Assembly (NCBI RefSeq): GCF_016904955.1
Contig: NZ_JADIKE010000027.1
Span: forward strand, 62,001 to 126,000
Direction: 5' to 3'
From: Dyella flava
GTDB taxonomy: Bacteria > Pseudomonadota > Gammaproteobacteria > Xanthomonadales > Rhodanobacteraceae
DNA length: 64,000 nucleotides
Positions 27,641-37,118 of the stretch are shown here, in pieces. The translations under genes and the position numbers were made by a program. Below the pieces are notes generated by a model that saw only the letters and a program-made list of their open reading frames with translations, was not told the DNA's origin and made no database searches. Each line of letters starts with the position of its first letter. Position 1 is the first letter of the stretch.

Positions 27641-27946
27641 ATGGTTAAATGCGGATTGTTCGTCCGGCTCGAAGCGAAGCCGGGCAAAGAGCAGGCAGTG
27701 GCGGATTTTCTTGCCGCCGGCCTGGAGATGACGAATCGGGAAGCGGCAACGCCTATCTGGTTCGCCATCAAGCTGTCGCCCACGACGTTTGGCGTTTTCG
27801 ACGCCTTTGTGAACGAAGACGGCCGCCAGGCCCATCTGAACGGCGATATGGCTAAGGCCCTGATGGCACGTGCCAGCGAAATGCTGGCCACGCCGCCATC
27901 GGTGGAACCGATCGACGTCCTGGCCATGAAGAACAATTTGACCTGA
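27641..27946 (+). CDS. Antibiotic biosynthesis monooxygenase (ABM)-fold protein
   Basis: 101 aa. Ferredoxin-like ABM/Dabb fold: VKCGLFVRLEAKPGKEQAVA at the N-terminus, a central IWFAIKLSPTTFGVFDAF and an HLNGDMAKAL helix. Strong ribosome site (CAGGAG) 8 nt before the ATG. Members are cofactor-free monooxygenases for quinone-like compounds or structural homologues with other roles. It is divergent from the GlxA-type regulator. Confidence 0.85.
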   Translation: MVKCGLFVRLEAKPGKEQAVADFLAAGLEMTNREAATPIWFAIKLSPTTFGVFDAFVNEDGRQAHLNGDMAKALMARASEMLATPPSVEPIDVLAMKNNLT

Positions 27947-28203
27947 CATCTTTGCGCCCCGGTACGCAGCACGCGAATGAGGCGTGCGGCGTACGCAGGT
28001 CGAACGCGGCCGAGATTCGCTGGCATCACCGGCGCAAAGGCACCGTGGTTGAAAAGACCCCTTTCGAGAGCGCGCGGCCGAACTAACGCGCGTACTGGGG
28101 CGCTTCTTTGCACGAACCCACAATCCTTACCACTCGACATCTGCCCGACAGCAGGGGATTCAGGCAAGGCGTCGGGCGCGTCAAACCATTTTTGGAGATT
28201 GAA

Positions 28204-28962
28204 ATGCTCACACTACGAAAGAAGATTGCCGTTGCGCTGCTGCTTGCCCTGGGCGGCGCCATCGTGCACGCCGAGTCGACGCCGGCCGCGAAGGATATCG
28301 TCATCGTCCATGGCGCACTGGTGGACGGTTCGGGATGGCGCGCGGTCCATGACATCCTGACCAAGGACGGCTTTCATGTGACTATCGTGCAGGAGCCGCT
28401 CACCGGCCTTGCCGCGGATGTCGATGCCACCAAGCGCGTGCTCGATCAGCAGAACGGCCCTGTTGTGCTAGTCGGCCATAGCTATGGCGGCTCCGTGATC
28501 ACGGAAGCAGGTGCCGACCCGAAGGTCAGTGCGCTCGTCTATGTGTCCGCACTGCAACCCGATGTCGGCGAAGCCAGCGGTCAATTGATGTCGAAGTTTG
28601 CCGCGCCCAACGACGCGATGCGCGCAACTCCGGATAAGTATTTCTACATCCCCTCAGCGAAATTCCATGAGACTTATGCAGCGGATCTCCCGGCCGCACA
28701 AGCTCAGTTCCTGGCGGACTCGGAGCAGCCGCTCGCGCAGCAAGCGATGGCCGCACCAATTTCTGTGGCGGCGTGGCACAGCAAACCCAGCTACGCGATT
28801 CTCACCACCGAGGATCATGTCATCAGCCCTCAGCTTCAGCGCTGGATGTATCAACGCGCCGGTGACAAGGTGACCGAGGTCGCCGCAAGCCACGCTTCTT
28901 TCATGTCGCAGCCAGCCGCGATTGCTCGTGTGATCGAGACGGCTGCAAAGCACGCGGACTGA
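28204..28962 (+). CDS. Exported alpha/beta hydrolase (esterase-like), paralog of 13210-13995
   Basis: 252 aa. A signal peptide ends in VHAE (~24). VIVHGALVDGSGW, nucleophile Ser93 in GHSYGG, an acidic loop (TTEDHVISP) and His in AASHASFMSQP complete the triad. The start is ATG 28204 with GGAG upstream. Sequence clearly parallels the hydrolase at 13210, so the window has two intact members and two fragments of this family. Confidence 0.9.
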   Translation: MLTLRKKIAVALLLALGGAIVHAESTPAAKDIVIVHGALVDGSGWRAVHDILTKDGFHVTIVQEPLTGLAADVDATKRVLDQQNGPVVLVGHSYGGSVITEAGADPKVSALVYVSALQPDVGEASGQLMSKFAAPNDAMRATPDKYFYIPSAKFHETYAADLPAAQAQFLADSEQPLAQQAMAAPISVAAWHSKPSYAILTTEDHVISPQLQRWMYQRAGDKVTEVAASHASFMSQPAAIARVIETAAKHAD

Positions 28963-29224
28963 TCATCGGTCACTTCAATGGGATGTGCCGTTTTGCGTGG
29001 AAGGTTGGATGTCTCCGCAAATCGGCATGCCCCGTCGCTTCGAGACGCGCAGTCCGCGACATCGTGGCGATCGAGTGGGGCACGCTGCGCCGACCCTTTG
29101 AATCTTCCGGCGTTCTCACCACATGGATGCCGACAACAAAATCAGCACACACTTCGTCGCCATGCACCCGGTTTCGTGCAAGCCGCGCAAGTCGATCTAT
29201 GAATCCATCACGGACGTCACCCAT

Positions 29225-30946
29225 ATGCTCTTACTAATCCTTGCCTACCTAGGCGGTGTGCTGACCATCCTTAGTCCGTGCATCCTGCCGGTGCTGCCTT
29301 TTGTCTTCGCACGAGCAGACCGCCCATTCGCACGCAATGGATTGCCAATGCTGGCAGGTATGGCGCTCACCTTCGCCGTGGTCGCCACACTCGCCGCCGT
29401 GGGCGGCGGATGGGCTATTCGCGCCAACCAATTTGGCCGCATCATCGCCTTGGCTGTGCTCGCGGTGCTTGGCATTACCTTACTCTCCAATCACGTTGCC
29501 GAATGGATCAGCCGTCCATTCGTGACGCTCGGCAACAAGCTCACGCAGCGTGGCGAAAGCGAGGACGATTCGATATTCTCGGCAGCTGGCCTGGGTGTCG
29601 CCACCGGGTTGCTGTGGGCCCCCTGCGCGGGTCCCATCCTGGGTCTGCTGCTCACCGGGGCGGCACTTAACGGGGCGAGTGTCAAAACCACCCTGCTGCT
29701 GCTCACCTATGCAGCCGGCGCGACGACGTCGTTGGCGCTGGCGCTTGTCGTCGGCGGGCGCGTGTTCGCACTGATGAAGCGTTCGCTGGGTGCCAGCGAA
29801 TGGGTACGTCGCGCACTGGGCGCGCTGGTGCTGGCGAGTGTCGTAGCCATTGCACTGGGGCTGGACACCGGATTGCTGACACGCATATCACTGGCCAGCA
29901 CCGGCGGCATCGAACAGAAGCTGATCGATACCGTGCGACCCGCTCATCCTGCACAATCCGCTGTCAAAGCCGACGAACCATTGCCCGTGGAAGGTGAGCT
30001 GCCCTCGCTCGATGGCGCAACCCAGTGGCTAAACAGCCCGCCACTCACAGCACAATCGCTGCACGGCAAGGTGGTACTAGTCGATTTCTGGACCTACTCC
30101 TGCATCAACTGTATTCGCGCACTACCCTACGTGCGTGGCTGGGCCGACAAATATAAGGATCACGGCCTGGTGGTGATCGGTGTGCACTCGCCCGAATTCG
30201 CCTTCGAGAAGGATCCACACAACGTCGCCAACGCCGTGAAGGAACTGGGTGTCGATTATCCCGTCGCACTCGACAATCACTTCGCCATCTGGAAGGGCTT
30301 CGACAACGATTATTGGCCTGCGCATTATTTCATCGACACGCAGGGGCATATCCGCCACCATCACTTCGGCGAAGGCGACTATCAGCAGAGTGAGGACGTG
30401 ATCCGCCAACTGCTCGCCGAAGCCGGCCAGAAGAACCTGCCTGGCGGCTACGTACAACCGCGCGCCCAGGGAGCAGAGGCCGCAGCCTCCGGCAATACCA
30501 CACGTTCGCCTGAAACGTATCTGGGCTATGCGCGTGCCGAGAACTTTGCCGGGGATCATCTGGTGCAGGACGATAGCTCGACCTACCACGCGCCGCAGAC
30601 GCTGATGGCGAACCAGTGGGCACTCGACGGACGCTGGACCGTGGACGATCAGAGTGCACACCTCGACAGCGCCAACGGGCGCATCGTCTATCGCTTCCGC
30701 GGCCGCGATTTGCATCTGGTCCTGGGCCCCGATCGCGACGGTAAACCCGTGCAGTTCCGCGTACAAATAGACGGCAAGGCACCCGGCCCCGACCACGGCG
30801 TGGACATTGATGCAGATGGTGATGGCGTGATCACCTCACAACGACTCTATCAGCTCGTACGGCAAGCAAACGGCAGCGGTGAACACACGTTCGAAATCAC
30901 CTTCCTCCAACCGGGTGTGCTGGTTTACGCATTCACCTTTGGCTGA
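29225..30946 (+). CDS. DipZ-like thiol:disulfide interchange protein (CcdA + thioredoxin + C-terminal beta domain)
   Basis: 573 aa from ATG 29225; an in-frame ATG at 29123 would add 34 polar residues. Six membrane helices form a CcdA-like domain with cysteines in LSPCILPVLPF and WAPCAGPILG. A periplasmic thioredoxin-like domain (about 280-420) has the CxxC in TYSCINCIRALPYV and its cis-Pro region, and a C-terminal ~140-residue beta domain (WALDGRWTVDDQSAHL) resembles the tail of mycobacterial DipZ. The protein should carry electrons from the cytoplasm to periplasmic disulfides. Confidence 0.9.
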   Translation: MLLLILAYLGGVLTILSPCILPVLPFVFARADRPFARNGLPMLAGMALTFAVVATLAAVGGGWAIRANQFGRIIALAVLAVLGITLLSNHVAEWISRPFVTLGNKLTQRGESEDDSIFSAAGLGVATGLLWAPCAGPILGLLLTGAALNGASVKTTLLLLTYAAGATTSLALALVVGGRVFALMKRSLGASEWVRRALGALVLASVVAIALGLDTGLLTRISLASTGGIEQKLIDTVRPAHPAQSAVKADEPLPVEGELPSLDGATQWLNSPPLTAQSLHGKVVLVDFWTYSCINCIRALPYVRGWADKYKDHGLVVIGVHSPEFAFEKDPHNVANAVKELGVDYPVALDNHFAIWKGFDNDYWPAHYFIDTQGHIRHHHFGEGDYQQSEDVIRQLLAEAGQKNLPGGYVQPRAQGAEAAASGNTTRSPETYLGYARAENFAGDHLVQDDSSTYHAPQTLMANQWALDGRWTVDDQSAHLDSANGRIVYRFRGRDLHLVLGPDRDGKPVQFRVQIDGKAPGPDHGVDIDADGDGVITSQRLYQLVRQANGSGEHTFEITFLQPGVLVYAFTFG

Positions 30947-31046
30947 GTTCCACCTTGAGCATGCGTAGGATGTAGTGTCCTGCACTTATGACGCCGCGAA
31001 ATTTTCAATAACATTAAGTTGACTTTCCGCTTGGGCGAGGTAACCA

Positions 31047-31340
31047 ATGGCTAGTGGATATTGGGTTATGACGTTTCGTTCGATTTCAAATCCAGATGGC
31101 TTTGAAAAATACGTTGCCGCGGCAACGCCGGTCATTCAAGCAAAGGGAGGTCGCGTTTTAGCGGCGGGATTACCTGACTTCAACTACGAGGCCGGCCTGT
31201 CACAGAATGTGGCGATTGTGGAGTTCGATAATCTGCAAACAGCCGATGCCGCGTATCGAAGTCCCGAGTATCAAGCGGCCGTGCGGTACCTCGTAGGTGC
31301 CGCTGAGCGCGACGTACGCATCATTGAGGGAAGGACGTAA
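31047..31340 (+). CDS. DUF1330-family protein
   Basis: 97 aa. SGYWVMTFRSISNPDGFEKY, VIQAKGGRVLAAG, VAIVEFDNLQTADAAYRSPEY and the terminal RDVRIIEG are diagnostic of this small dimeric alpha/beta-barrel family. Function is not established. A GAGG ribosome site precedes the ATG. It stands alone between the DipZ gene and a LysR remnant. Confidence 0.87.
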   Translation: MASGYWVMTFRSISNPDGFEKYVAAATPVIQAKGGRVLAAGLPDFNYEAGLSQNVAIVEFDNLQTADAAYRSPEYQAAVRYLVGAAERDVRIIEGRT

Positions 31341-31441
31341 TTCGCTGCACGACTCTTCAGTGATGATGTCAGTTACCCGACTGACCGCAGGTGACAGGTC
31401 TCGATCAACCTGATAGAGCGCAAGAGGCATCGAAGGCAGCC

Positions 31442-31699
31442 AACGTGCGGGTGGAGCGCCGACTGACCTTCAACAGCCTTGAGCGTATCCTCGCCGCCTC
31501 GCTTGCCGGCTTCGGTCTCGCCTACCTGCCCGAAGACATGGTCCATCCGCACATCAGGGCCGGCCGTCTGCGCCAAGTACTGGATGACTGGTGCCCGCTG
31601 TATTCGGGCTATCACCTGTATTACCCAAGCCGGCGACAACCATCTCGCGCATTTGCGTTGCTGGTCGACGCGCTTCGATATCGCTCGCACAAGCCGTAG
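31442..31699 (+). pseudogene. Duplicated C-terminal fragment of the LysR gene at 25348
   Basis: 258 bp nearly identical to 25993-26250, encoding VRVERRLTFNSLERILAASL and onward to the same stop. Similarity ends about at the stop codon (GCCGTAGGAA). There is no HTH and no start of its own, so it is a dead fragment produced by copying or by a larger duplication followed by loss. Confidence 0.88.
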
Positions 31700-31783
31700 G
31701 AAACAATGGTTCCGGCCACGCGGACGCCCTGGAAAAAGTGTTTGCCCCCTTAAGTGCAGGGCGTAGGAAGTCAAATACAGGGC

Positions 31784-32728
31784 TCAGTGCGAACCCACGC
31801 TAGAGGAAACCGCTGGCGTGGATGACTCGGCGGCTGCGCGCTTTGGCGTGTCGGCTGGGCACCAGGTCTTGAGGCGCTTGCCGGCGCGAAACAGATCGAT
31901 GCACACACGCATTTCGGCCTGGAAGGCCAAGTCAGGCGTGTTTATCGGGCAGCCATACGATAGTGGCTTGCCGTCGTTGTACTCGGTGATGCAGGTCGAC
32001 AGTGGCAATGACTTGATCGGTTGCGGATCACCGACCAGCGACGGCGGCGGCAGATTGAGGCGCTCGTCGCGATCCTTCGGCGACGGCGGCGTGGGAGGCA
32101 CGCCGCACAGCAAGTTGGAAGCCGTACTGCGCTTGGTGGGATCACACATGCTTTTGGTGATCTCCTGGATTGCATCGCCTATATGGCGACCTACCGCACC
32201 GCCAGCTGTTTCGTTCGGAGGCGGAAAATATTTATCGAAACGCGTGGGCTTGAAATGCATGGGGTTGATGTCGTGCTGCATGATCTGACGATCGTCCACA
32301 CGTTTGGCCGGCTTGGTCTCGACGCTTGCCGCTACCGAATTGTTCGTCAGCGCGGGCGGAAGCCGTATCGAGCCATCCTGGTTGAACAAACTGATAGCGG
32401 CCGGCGCGGCCACGGAGGCCGCCGGCGCAGGTACCGCTTCATGATCCTGCACGACCATCGCATCACGACGTGGTTTCTCGTGCGACACGGGGCGAGCGCG
32501 TGGGGGCGCCGCCGGCTGCGGTGGTGCCAACTCGGGCAGCGCGGGTGGCGCACGTGGCGTGCCGGTGTCATCCAGCAGACGCACGACCAGCACCTGATCG
32601 TCGTCGACAGGCGCTATCGGCTGCATCGCAGACCACAGCATCAGCGCGAACAACGCGTGCAGTGCCAATACCAACGCCAACACGAGCACCCGCGCCCGGC
32701 GCGTCAGCGCCGGCGGTCGCCAGCGCAT
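31784..32728 (-). CDS. Membrane-anchored proline-rich periplasmic protein, TonB-like layout
   Basis: 314 aa. One N-terminal membrane helix (VLVLALVLALHALFALML, ~13-31) follows an Arg-rich start. Then comes a Pro/Ala-rich segment (PPALPELAPPQPAAPPRARP) and a globular C-terminal part with six cysteines (MCDP, LLCGV, STCITEY, YGCPINT, MRVCIDL, TWCPADT), likely disulfide-bonded. The layout resembles TonB-type envelope proteins but the TonB C-terminal domain is not evident. I do not recognise the family; it looks Xanthomonadales-specific. Confidence 0.75.
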   Translation of the reverse strand: MRWRPPALTRRARVLVLALVLALHALFALMLWSAMQPIAPVDDDQVLVVRLLDDTGTPRAPPALPELAPPQPAAPPRARPVSHEKPRRDAMVVQDHEAVPAPAASVAAPAAISLFNQDGSIRLPPALTNNSVAASVETKPAKRVDDRQIMQHDINPMHFKPTRFDKYFPPPNETAGGAVGRHIGDAIQEITKSMCDPTKRSTASNLLCGVPPTPPSPKDRDERLNLPPPSLVGDPQPIKSLPLSTCITEYNDGKPLSYGCPINTPDLAFQAEMRVCIDLFRAGKRLKTWCPADTPKRAAAESSTPAVSSSVGSH

Positions 32729-33151
32729 GTGATCTACGGCCTGATGTCGGCCCTGCCAGGAACGTTCGATGACACAGCCTCATTCAAGCCAATTACCCGC
32801 GCAAAACTTACGCATACCGTCAGCGCGTGTTGCGGCCAACCTAGGTAGACACGTTCTTTCATCAAGGGTTCCCTTGATGGAAAGCCCAGCGAGGAAACGG
32901 GGCCGAGGAGGCTAAATGCCCTTTAGCCTGGCGTTCGCACGCTTCGGCCTCCAGGGGCTGAAAAGTGTCAGGAGCAATCTCCCAATCACGCGCCCCAACA
33001 CCACCCGTTTTCGCGTTGCCCCCACGCCGACCAGGGCATTGAAGCCTTCCGGTACCAACCGATCAGCACCGGGAGGCCATGCTGTTCTCACTCCGGCCGG
33101 ACCCACTACAATGCGCGCCCTTTGCCCTGGTACCGGACTGCGCGGACATCG
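32729..33151. other. 423-bp intergenic region
   Basis: No supported gene. A TACAAT hexamer at about 33108-33113, about 40 bp before the ParB-like gene, could be a -10 box. Confidence 0.4.
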
Positions 33152-33988
33152 ATGGATATCGTCGTCAACGAAGAACTGAAAGCCTATATCGATCCTCTGA
33201 CACCGGAGGAACACGAATCGCTGGAGCGCAGCCTGCTTGCCGAGGGCTGCCGCGATGCCCTGGTGCTGTGGGGCGACGTGTTGGTGGATGGCCACAATCG
33301 CTATGGCATCTGCCAGAAGCACGGCTTACCGTTCCAGACAGTGCAAAACCCGCGCTTCCAGTCGATCGAAGACGTGCATCTGTGGATGATCGAGCAACAC
33401 CTGGGTCGGCGCAGTGTGTCGGATTTCCAGCGTGGCGTGCTGGCGTTGCGCAAGCGCGAGATCCTGGCACAGCGATCCTCCGCCCAGGTCCAGGCATCCC
33501 CTGCGCCCACGGCCGATCGCGCGGACGAGGCAGCGCCCATCAGTGAACAAGCCTCACCTGCCCCGGCACCTACCGAACGGCCGCCCAGCCGCGAGGCGCT
33601 CGCGCGCGAGGCCAAGCTCAGCGGCAATCAAGTGGCGTTGATCGAAAAGATCCAGAAGCAGGCGACACCCGAGGTCGTAGCCGCCGTACGGTCAGGCCAG
33701 ATCTCAATCAATGCTGCGGCTGCGGTCGCGAGCCTTCCGGAAGAGGAGCAGCGGGAGGCTGCATTGGCGGGAAGCAAGGAGCTCAAGGAGGTGGCCAAGC
33801 GAGTGCGCGAATCCAAGCGCAAACCGCGGGAAGCGACCGCCAAGGAGACGATCGCTTCGCCATCAGAGACTGACGTCAATGACGATGTAGACGAACTGAC
33901 GCGACTCCGCAGGCAAGTGGCCGAGCTTCAAGAAGAAAACGCGGCGTTGCGTAAGGAAGTGGCTGATTTGCGCGCAGCGCTGGCATAA
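33152..33988 (+). CDS. ParB/Spo0J-like nucleotide-binding-domain protein
   Basis: 278 aa from ATG 33152 (MDIVVNEELKAYIDPL). Residues ~5-105 resemble the ParB N-terminal domain (PLTPEEHESLERSLLAEGCR, VLVDGHNRYGICQKHGLPF). The middle is Ala/Pro-rich. A helical region with SREALAREAKLSGNQVALIE resembles an HTH. The last ~35 residues form a leucine-heptad coiled coil (LRRQVAELQEENAALRKEV). It is probably a stand-alone DNA-binding regulator, since no ParA is nearby. Confidence 0.8.
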   Translation: MDIVVNEELKAYIDPLTPEEHESLERSLLAEGCRDALVLWGDVLVDGHNRYGICQKHGLPFQTVQNPRFQSIEDVHLWMIEQHLGRRSVSDFQRGVLALRKREILAQRSSAQVQASPAPTADRADEAAPISEQASPAPAPTERPPSREALAREAKLSGNQVALIEKIQKQATPEVVAAVRSGQISINAAAAVASLPEEEQREAALAGSKELKEVAKRVRESKRKPREATAKETIASPSETDVNDDVDELTRLRRQVAELQEENAALRKEVADLRAALA

Positions 33989-34001
33989 ACAGGCCGAGCC
34001 C

Positions 34002-34050
34002 TCAGATCTGAGCCTTGCCCCAGTACACACCAGCGCCTTGCCAATACGTC
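34002..34050 (-). pseudogene. C-terminal fragment of a TauD/TfdA dioxygenase gene
   Basis: Minus-strand reading gives TYWQGAGVYWGKAQI and a stop, matching the end of the TauD protein at 40325 (RAGGVYWGRAQI). The DNA TCAGATCTGAGCC(T/C)TGCCCC is shared. Only ~16 codons remain, just beyond the end of the LysR gene at 34055. Confidence 0.7.
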
Positions 34051-34054
34051 GTCT

Positions 34055-34966
34055 CTAAATAGACACGGCTGCCGGCAACTCAGCCACAAGGAAATCAAGG
34101 AAGGCTTTCACCGAAGGCAACCGGCCATGCCGGTAAGGCATGACGGCCGTCAACGTGGAGTCGCCGGCAATCCATGTCGGCAACACGCGGCGAAGCACGC
34201 CGGATCTCAGTTCCGCGCGGCATGAATAACCCGGTAGCGCAACGATGCCAACGCCGTCCATGGCTGCTCGCTTCAGAGTTGTGATGTCGCCACTTAAGAG
34301 CCGCGGCGCCAATTTGACGGTTGCCCCCTCTCCCCTTTTGGTTGAATGACGAAGCCGCCACATCGGCGTTACGTCACCGCGCAGCATGAAGAGCGAAGGA
34401 TGCTTGTGCAGATCCTGCGGAGTTTGCAGGGGCTTTTGCGCGTCGAGGTAGCTCGCACCCGCGAACAGATACCAGGGAACCGGCGCCAAGGTTCGTTGAA
34501 TCAGCGTCGAGCTGGGCAGCGGATCGGAGTGACCTCGAATCGCTACATCGAAATTCTCGCCGACGATGTCAACGTAGTCGTCGGTCGCGTGAGCAACTAC
34601 GTTGACCTTTGGATGGCGCCTCAAAAAGCTCGACACCAATTCATCCAGTGCGAACTGCATGGTCACTAGACCCGCGGTAAACCGCACCGTCCCCTTCGGT
34701 TCGACCAACCGCTGCTTGATGGAATCCTCCGCCCGCTCAGCCTCGCGCAGCATCGCCATCGCGTGGGTGAAGAATTCGTCTCCCGCATCGGTCGTCCCGA
34801 AGTGGCGCGTGGTGCGATTGAGCAAGCGCACGCCCAGGTCGGACTCCAATTTCTGCATGCGATGGCTGAGTGTCGACTTGGGAATCCCCAGGGTTCGGCT
34901 GGCTGCGGTAAAGCCACCCCGATCGACCACGTGCACAAAAAGAAAAAGATCATTCAGATCCAGCAC
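34055..34966 (-). CDS. LysR-family transcriptional regulator
   Basis: 303 aa. The GTG at 34966 is chosen as start because a perfect AGGAGG lies 5 nt upstream; an in-frame start 10 codons earlier would place that signal inside the gene. HTH ~1-60 (DLFLFVHVVDRGGFTAASRTL, interrupted, then IPKSTLSHRMQKLE). The effector domain resembles those of regulators of oxidoreductases and amidases. Divergent from the isochorismatase-like gene, its likely target. Confidence 0.9.
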   Translation of the reverse strand: MLDLNDLFLFVHVVDRGGFTAASRTLGIPKSTLSHRMQKLESDLGVRLLNRTTRHFGTTDAGDEFFTHAMAMLREAERAEDSIKQRLVEPKGTVRFTAGLVTMQFALDELVSSFLRRHPKVNVVAHATDDYVDIVGENFDVAIRGHSDPLPSSTLIQRTLAPVPWYLFAGASYLDAQKPLQTPQDLHKHPSLFMLRGDVTPMWRLRHSTKRGEGATVKLAPRLLSGDITTLKRAAMDGVGIVALPGYSCRAELRSGVLRRVLPTWIAGDSTLTAVMPYRHGRLPSVKAFLDFLVAELPAAVSI

Positions 34967-34984
34967 GGGACCTCCTTTGTTCAA

Positions 34985-34998
34985 TAGTTTGGACACTA
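34985..34998. promoter_or_regulatory. Candidate LysR binding site
   Basis: TAGT-TTGGAC-ACTA dyad just upstream of the LysR start, in the region shared with the divergent isochorismatase-like gene. Short arms; inferred. Confidence 0.3.
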
Positions 34999-35101
34999 AA
35001 TTCCATATTTACCTACTTCTTGTCCATGGGCTCAACGCCTACGATGCCCTTCAGCGGTGGTCAGCGCAGGTCGCTCACCTGGACGATCACGCAAGTCCGC
35101 G

Positions 35102-35848
35102 ATGGGAGAGCCCGTGAAACGACGTGAGTTTCTTCGATCGGGTCTGGTTGCTACCACCGTAACCGTATTGGGCGTTGCGCCGGCGGCCATCGCCTTAGCC
35201 CATCCTCCGTCTAAGGAAACTGCCATGTCTGACGTCAAAAACGCCTACACCCCGCTGACCTCCGAAAATGCCGCGCTGGTGCTTGTCGACCACCAGGTGG
35301 GCCTCATGACTGGCGTGCGCGACTATTCCACGGGCGAACTCAAGCACAATGTTGTTGCCCTTGCCAAAGCGGCCAAGGCGCTCAAGCTGCCGATTGTCGT
35401 CACGACGACGGCGCGTGACAGCATGTGGGGACCAACCTTCCCGGAACTTGTGGAAGCGTTGCCGGGCACGCAGATCATCGATCGCTCGTCGGTCAACGCT
35501 TTCGACGATCCCGCGGTGTCCAAGGCCATCTTGGGGACGGGTCGAAAGAAGCTCATCTTTGCCGGCATCTCTCTGGAGGTTTGTGCCGCCTTTCCGGCCA
35601 TGACGGCCGTCGCCAAAGGACTCGACGCTTACGTCGCCGTCGACGCGTCCGGCACATTCTCTGAAACGAAGCGCCAGACGGGCCTCATGCGCATGCAACA
35701 AGCAGGCGTGATGCTTTCTGACTATGCAACGCTGATGGTTGAAATACTGAAGGACAACGCGCGACCAGAGGCCTCCGAGGTCTATGGAGCGATGGACATG
35801 GCCTGGGCCAAGCTGGTTGGGCAGGTTGCTCAGGCATATGGAAAGTGA
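35102..35848 (+). CDS. Isochorismatase/YcaC-like cysteine hydrolase with Tat signal
   Basis: 248 aa from ATG 35102. The N-terminus KRREFLRSGLVATTVTVLG is a twin-arginine signal ending near ALA. The enzyme domain shows Asp in VLVDHQVGLMTG and the nucleophile Cys in AGISLEVCAAFPA, as in YcaC-type amidohydrolases. A second in-frame ATG at 35225 begins exactly at the enzyme domain (MSDVKNAY) and has AAGGA at a good distance, so exported (248 aa) and cytoplasmic (207 aa) forms are both possible. Confidence 0.9.
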   Translation: MGEPVKRREFLRSGLVATTVTVLGVAPAAIALAHPPSKETAMSDVKNAYTPLTSENAALVLVDHQVGLMTGVRDYSTGELKHNVVALAKAAKALKLPIVVTTTARDSMWGPTFPELVEALPGTQIIDRSSVNAFDDPAVSKAILGTGRKKLIFAGISLEVCAAFPAMTAVAKGLDAYVAVDASGTFSETKRQTGLMRMQQAGVMLSDYATLMVEILKDNARPEASEVYGAMDMAWAKLVGQVAQAYGK

Positions 35849-36183
35849 CAGAGGCACCATTCCCATGGCGCCTATACCATCATCGCGCCTCTCGAACTTC
35901 CGTGGTCCCACCTGTGCTCGCTACTCGATAAGGCTGGGCGAAAGCGTCGGCCGAACCCGCAGTTGAAAGTGGATCTCTCCGCAATACCCGATCAAGCCAG
36001 GTCCTGGCGCCTCTTCGAGTTGCCTTTCGCCTCCCGTTGCGGGTCGAGATCCATCCTGCTCTACCCTCGATAACACAGGCTAATCGCATTCAGGGCAGCG
36101 CCCTGCTCCAATAGGCGGTAGACGTATCCCCATTGGCAAAGTCGCTTCGAAACCAAGCTAATGAACACCGTTAAAATCACGCC
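35849..36183. other. 335-bp intergenic region, no gene seen
   Basis: No recognisable coding sequence or repeat. It precedes the hypothetical gene at 36184. Confidence 0.4.
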
Positions 36184-36747
36184 ATGATCGCGCTACGCTG
36201 CACCACCAAGTTATTGAAGCGCCTTCATCAGTCGGCCAAGCTGCCGGCGCCTCCTGTGCCGACCAATCCGCTGGGTGAGTGGTACGCCGATCTCGACTTC
36301 TTCGAGCGCAAACCGTTCTTGACGCTGCTAAATGCGAGTACTGGCGCCGGGCTTGTACTCCCTGGCAATGCCGAATTCTTGAAGTACCTCCACATTCATG
36401 CCGGGCAGCAGCTCTTCAAGCTCTTGCTGCACTATGACTTTGACCCGGAATGGCCTCAGTGCAGTGCCGAATTGGCTGCCTGGGAAGCGCCGCCGATATA
36501 TGCAAACACCAGTGATCGCAGTCTGTTGGGATCGATGAATCGGTTCAAGCTCGAAGCTTGGCACCGCTTCGCTGACGGGAATCGCTCGCTTCCGGAAGTT
36601 GCCGCCAGTTGGTGGGAGGGAATCTTCAGCCACCCTGCACTCCCCAAATCGCATCACGGAAGCGGCCACTATCATCGGCCATTGGACCTGGTCTTGGATA
36701 AACTCGCCCCGCCCGGCACCATGCTTATCGACTATGGTCGCAGATGA
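36184..36747 (+). CDS. Conserved hypothetical protein (DUF6933-like)
   Basis: 187 aa. The start MIALRCTTKLLKRLH and PLGEWYADLDFF followed by a possible nucleotide- or protein-binding fold resembles a family of unknown function (DUF6933, from memory). No signal peptide or membrane segment. Strand-alone gene. Function unknown. Confidence 0.7.
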   Translation: MIALRCTTKLLKRLHQSAKLPAPPVPTNPLGEWYADLDFFERKPFLTLLNASTGAGLVLPGNAEFLKYLHIHAGQQLFKLLLHYDFDPEWPQCSAELAAWEAPPIYANTSDRSLLGSMNRFKLEAWHRFADGNRSLPEVAASWWEGIFSHPALPKSHHGSGHYHRPLDLVLDKLAPPGTMLIDYGRR

Positions 36748-37118
36748 GCTCATCCCTGGGTCGCTGCCAACGACGACGCTTGAAAACGATCAGTTGGCCA
36801 TTTCACGCAGTAACAGTGGCATGCCTGCGCCTCAGCAGACAACGAACAGTGCCTTTTGAGAAACAAGATCCGCGCCTGTCCTACCGACGATAACCCTCTC
36901 TAATCGCTTCGCACTCTTAAACGTCGCTTTGAAGTTGTGCGGAACGATCTCTTTCCCATAGCCAATCCCTTGGGGAAAATCATGGGCTGGAAGTGCCGCA
37001 ACTCGGGAGTAGCCCAGGTGACCAATTAAATTTCCAGTGGAAATGCCCTCCCCCTTAACTGGAGTACCCTCTTAGGCGTTCGGATTCTGCGGACAGATGA
37101 CCAGGCAGAGATTTGCAC
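36748..37118. other. 371-bp intergenic region, no gene seen
   Basis: No convincing gene or repeat. It becomes AT-richer toward 37118, upstream of the DUF1801-like gene. Confidence 0.4.

Noticed and set aside
33152..33988. ParB-like gene as a sign of an integrated plasmid or replication origin
   Set aside because: No ParA, Rep gene, iterons or DnaA-box cluster seen nearby; stand-alone ParB-like regulators are common on chromosomes.
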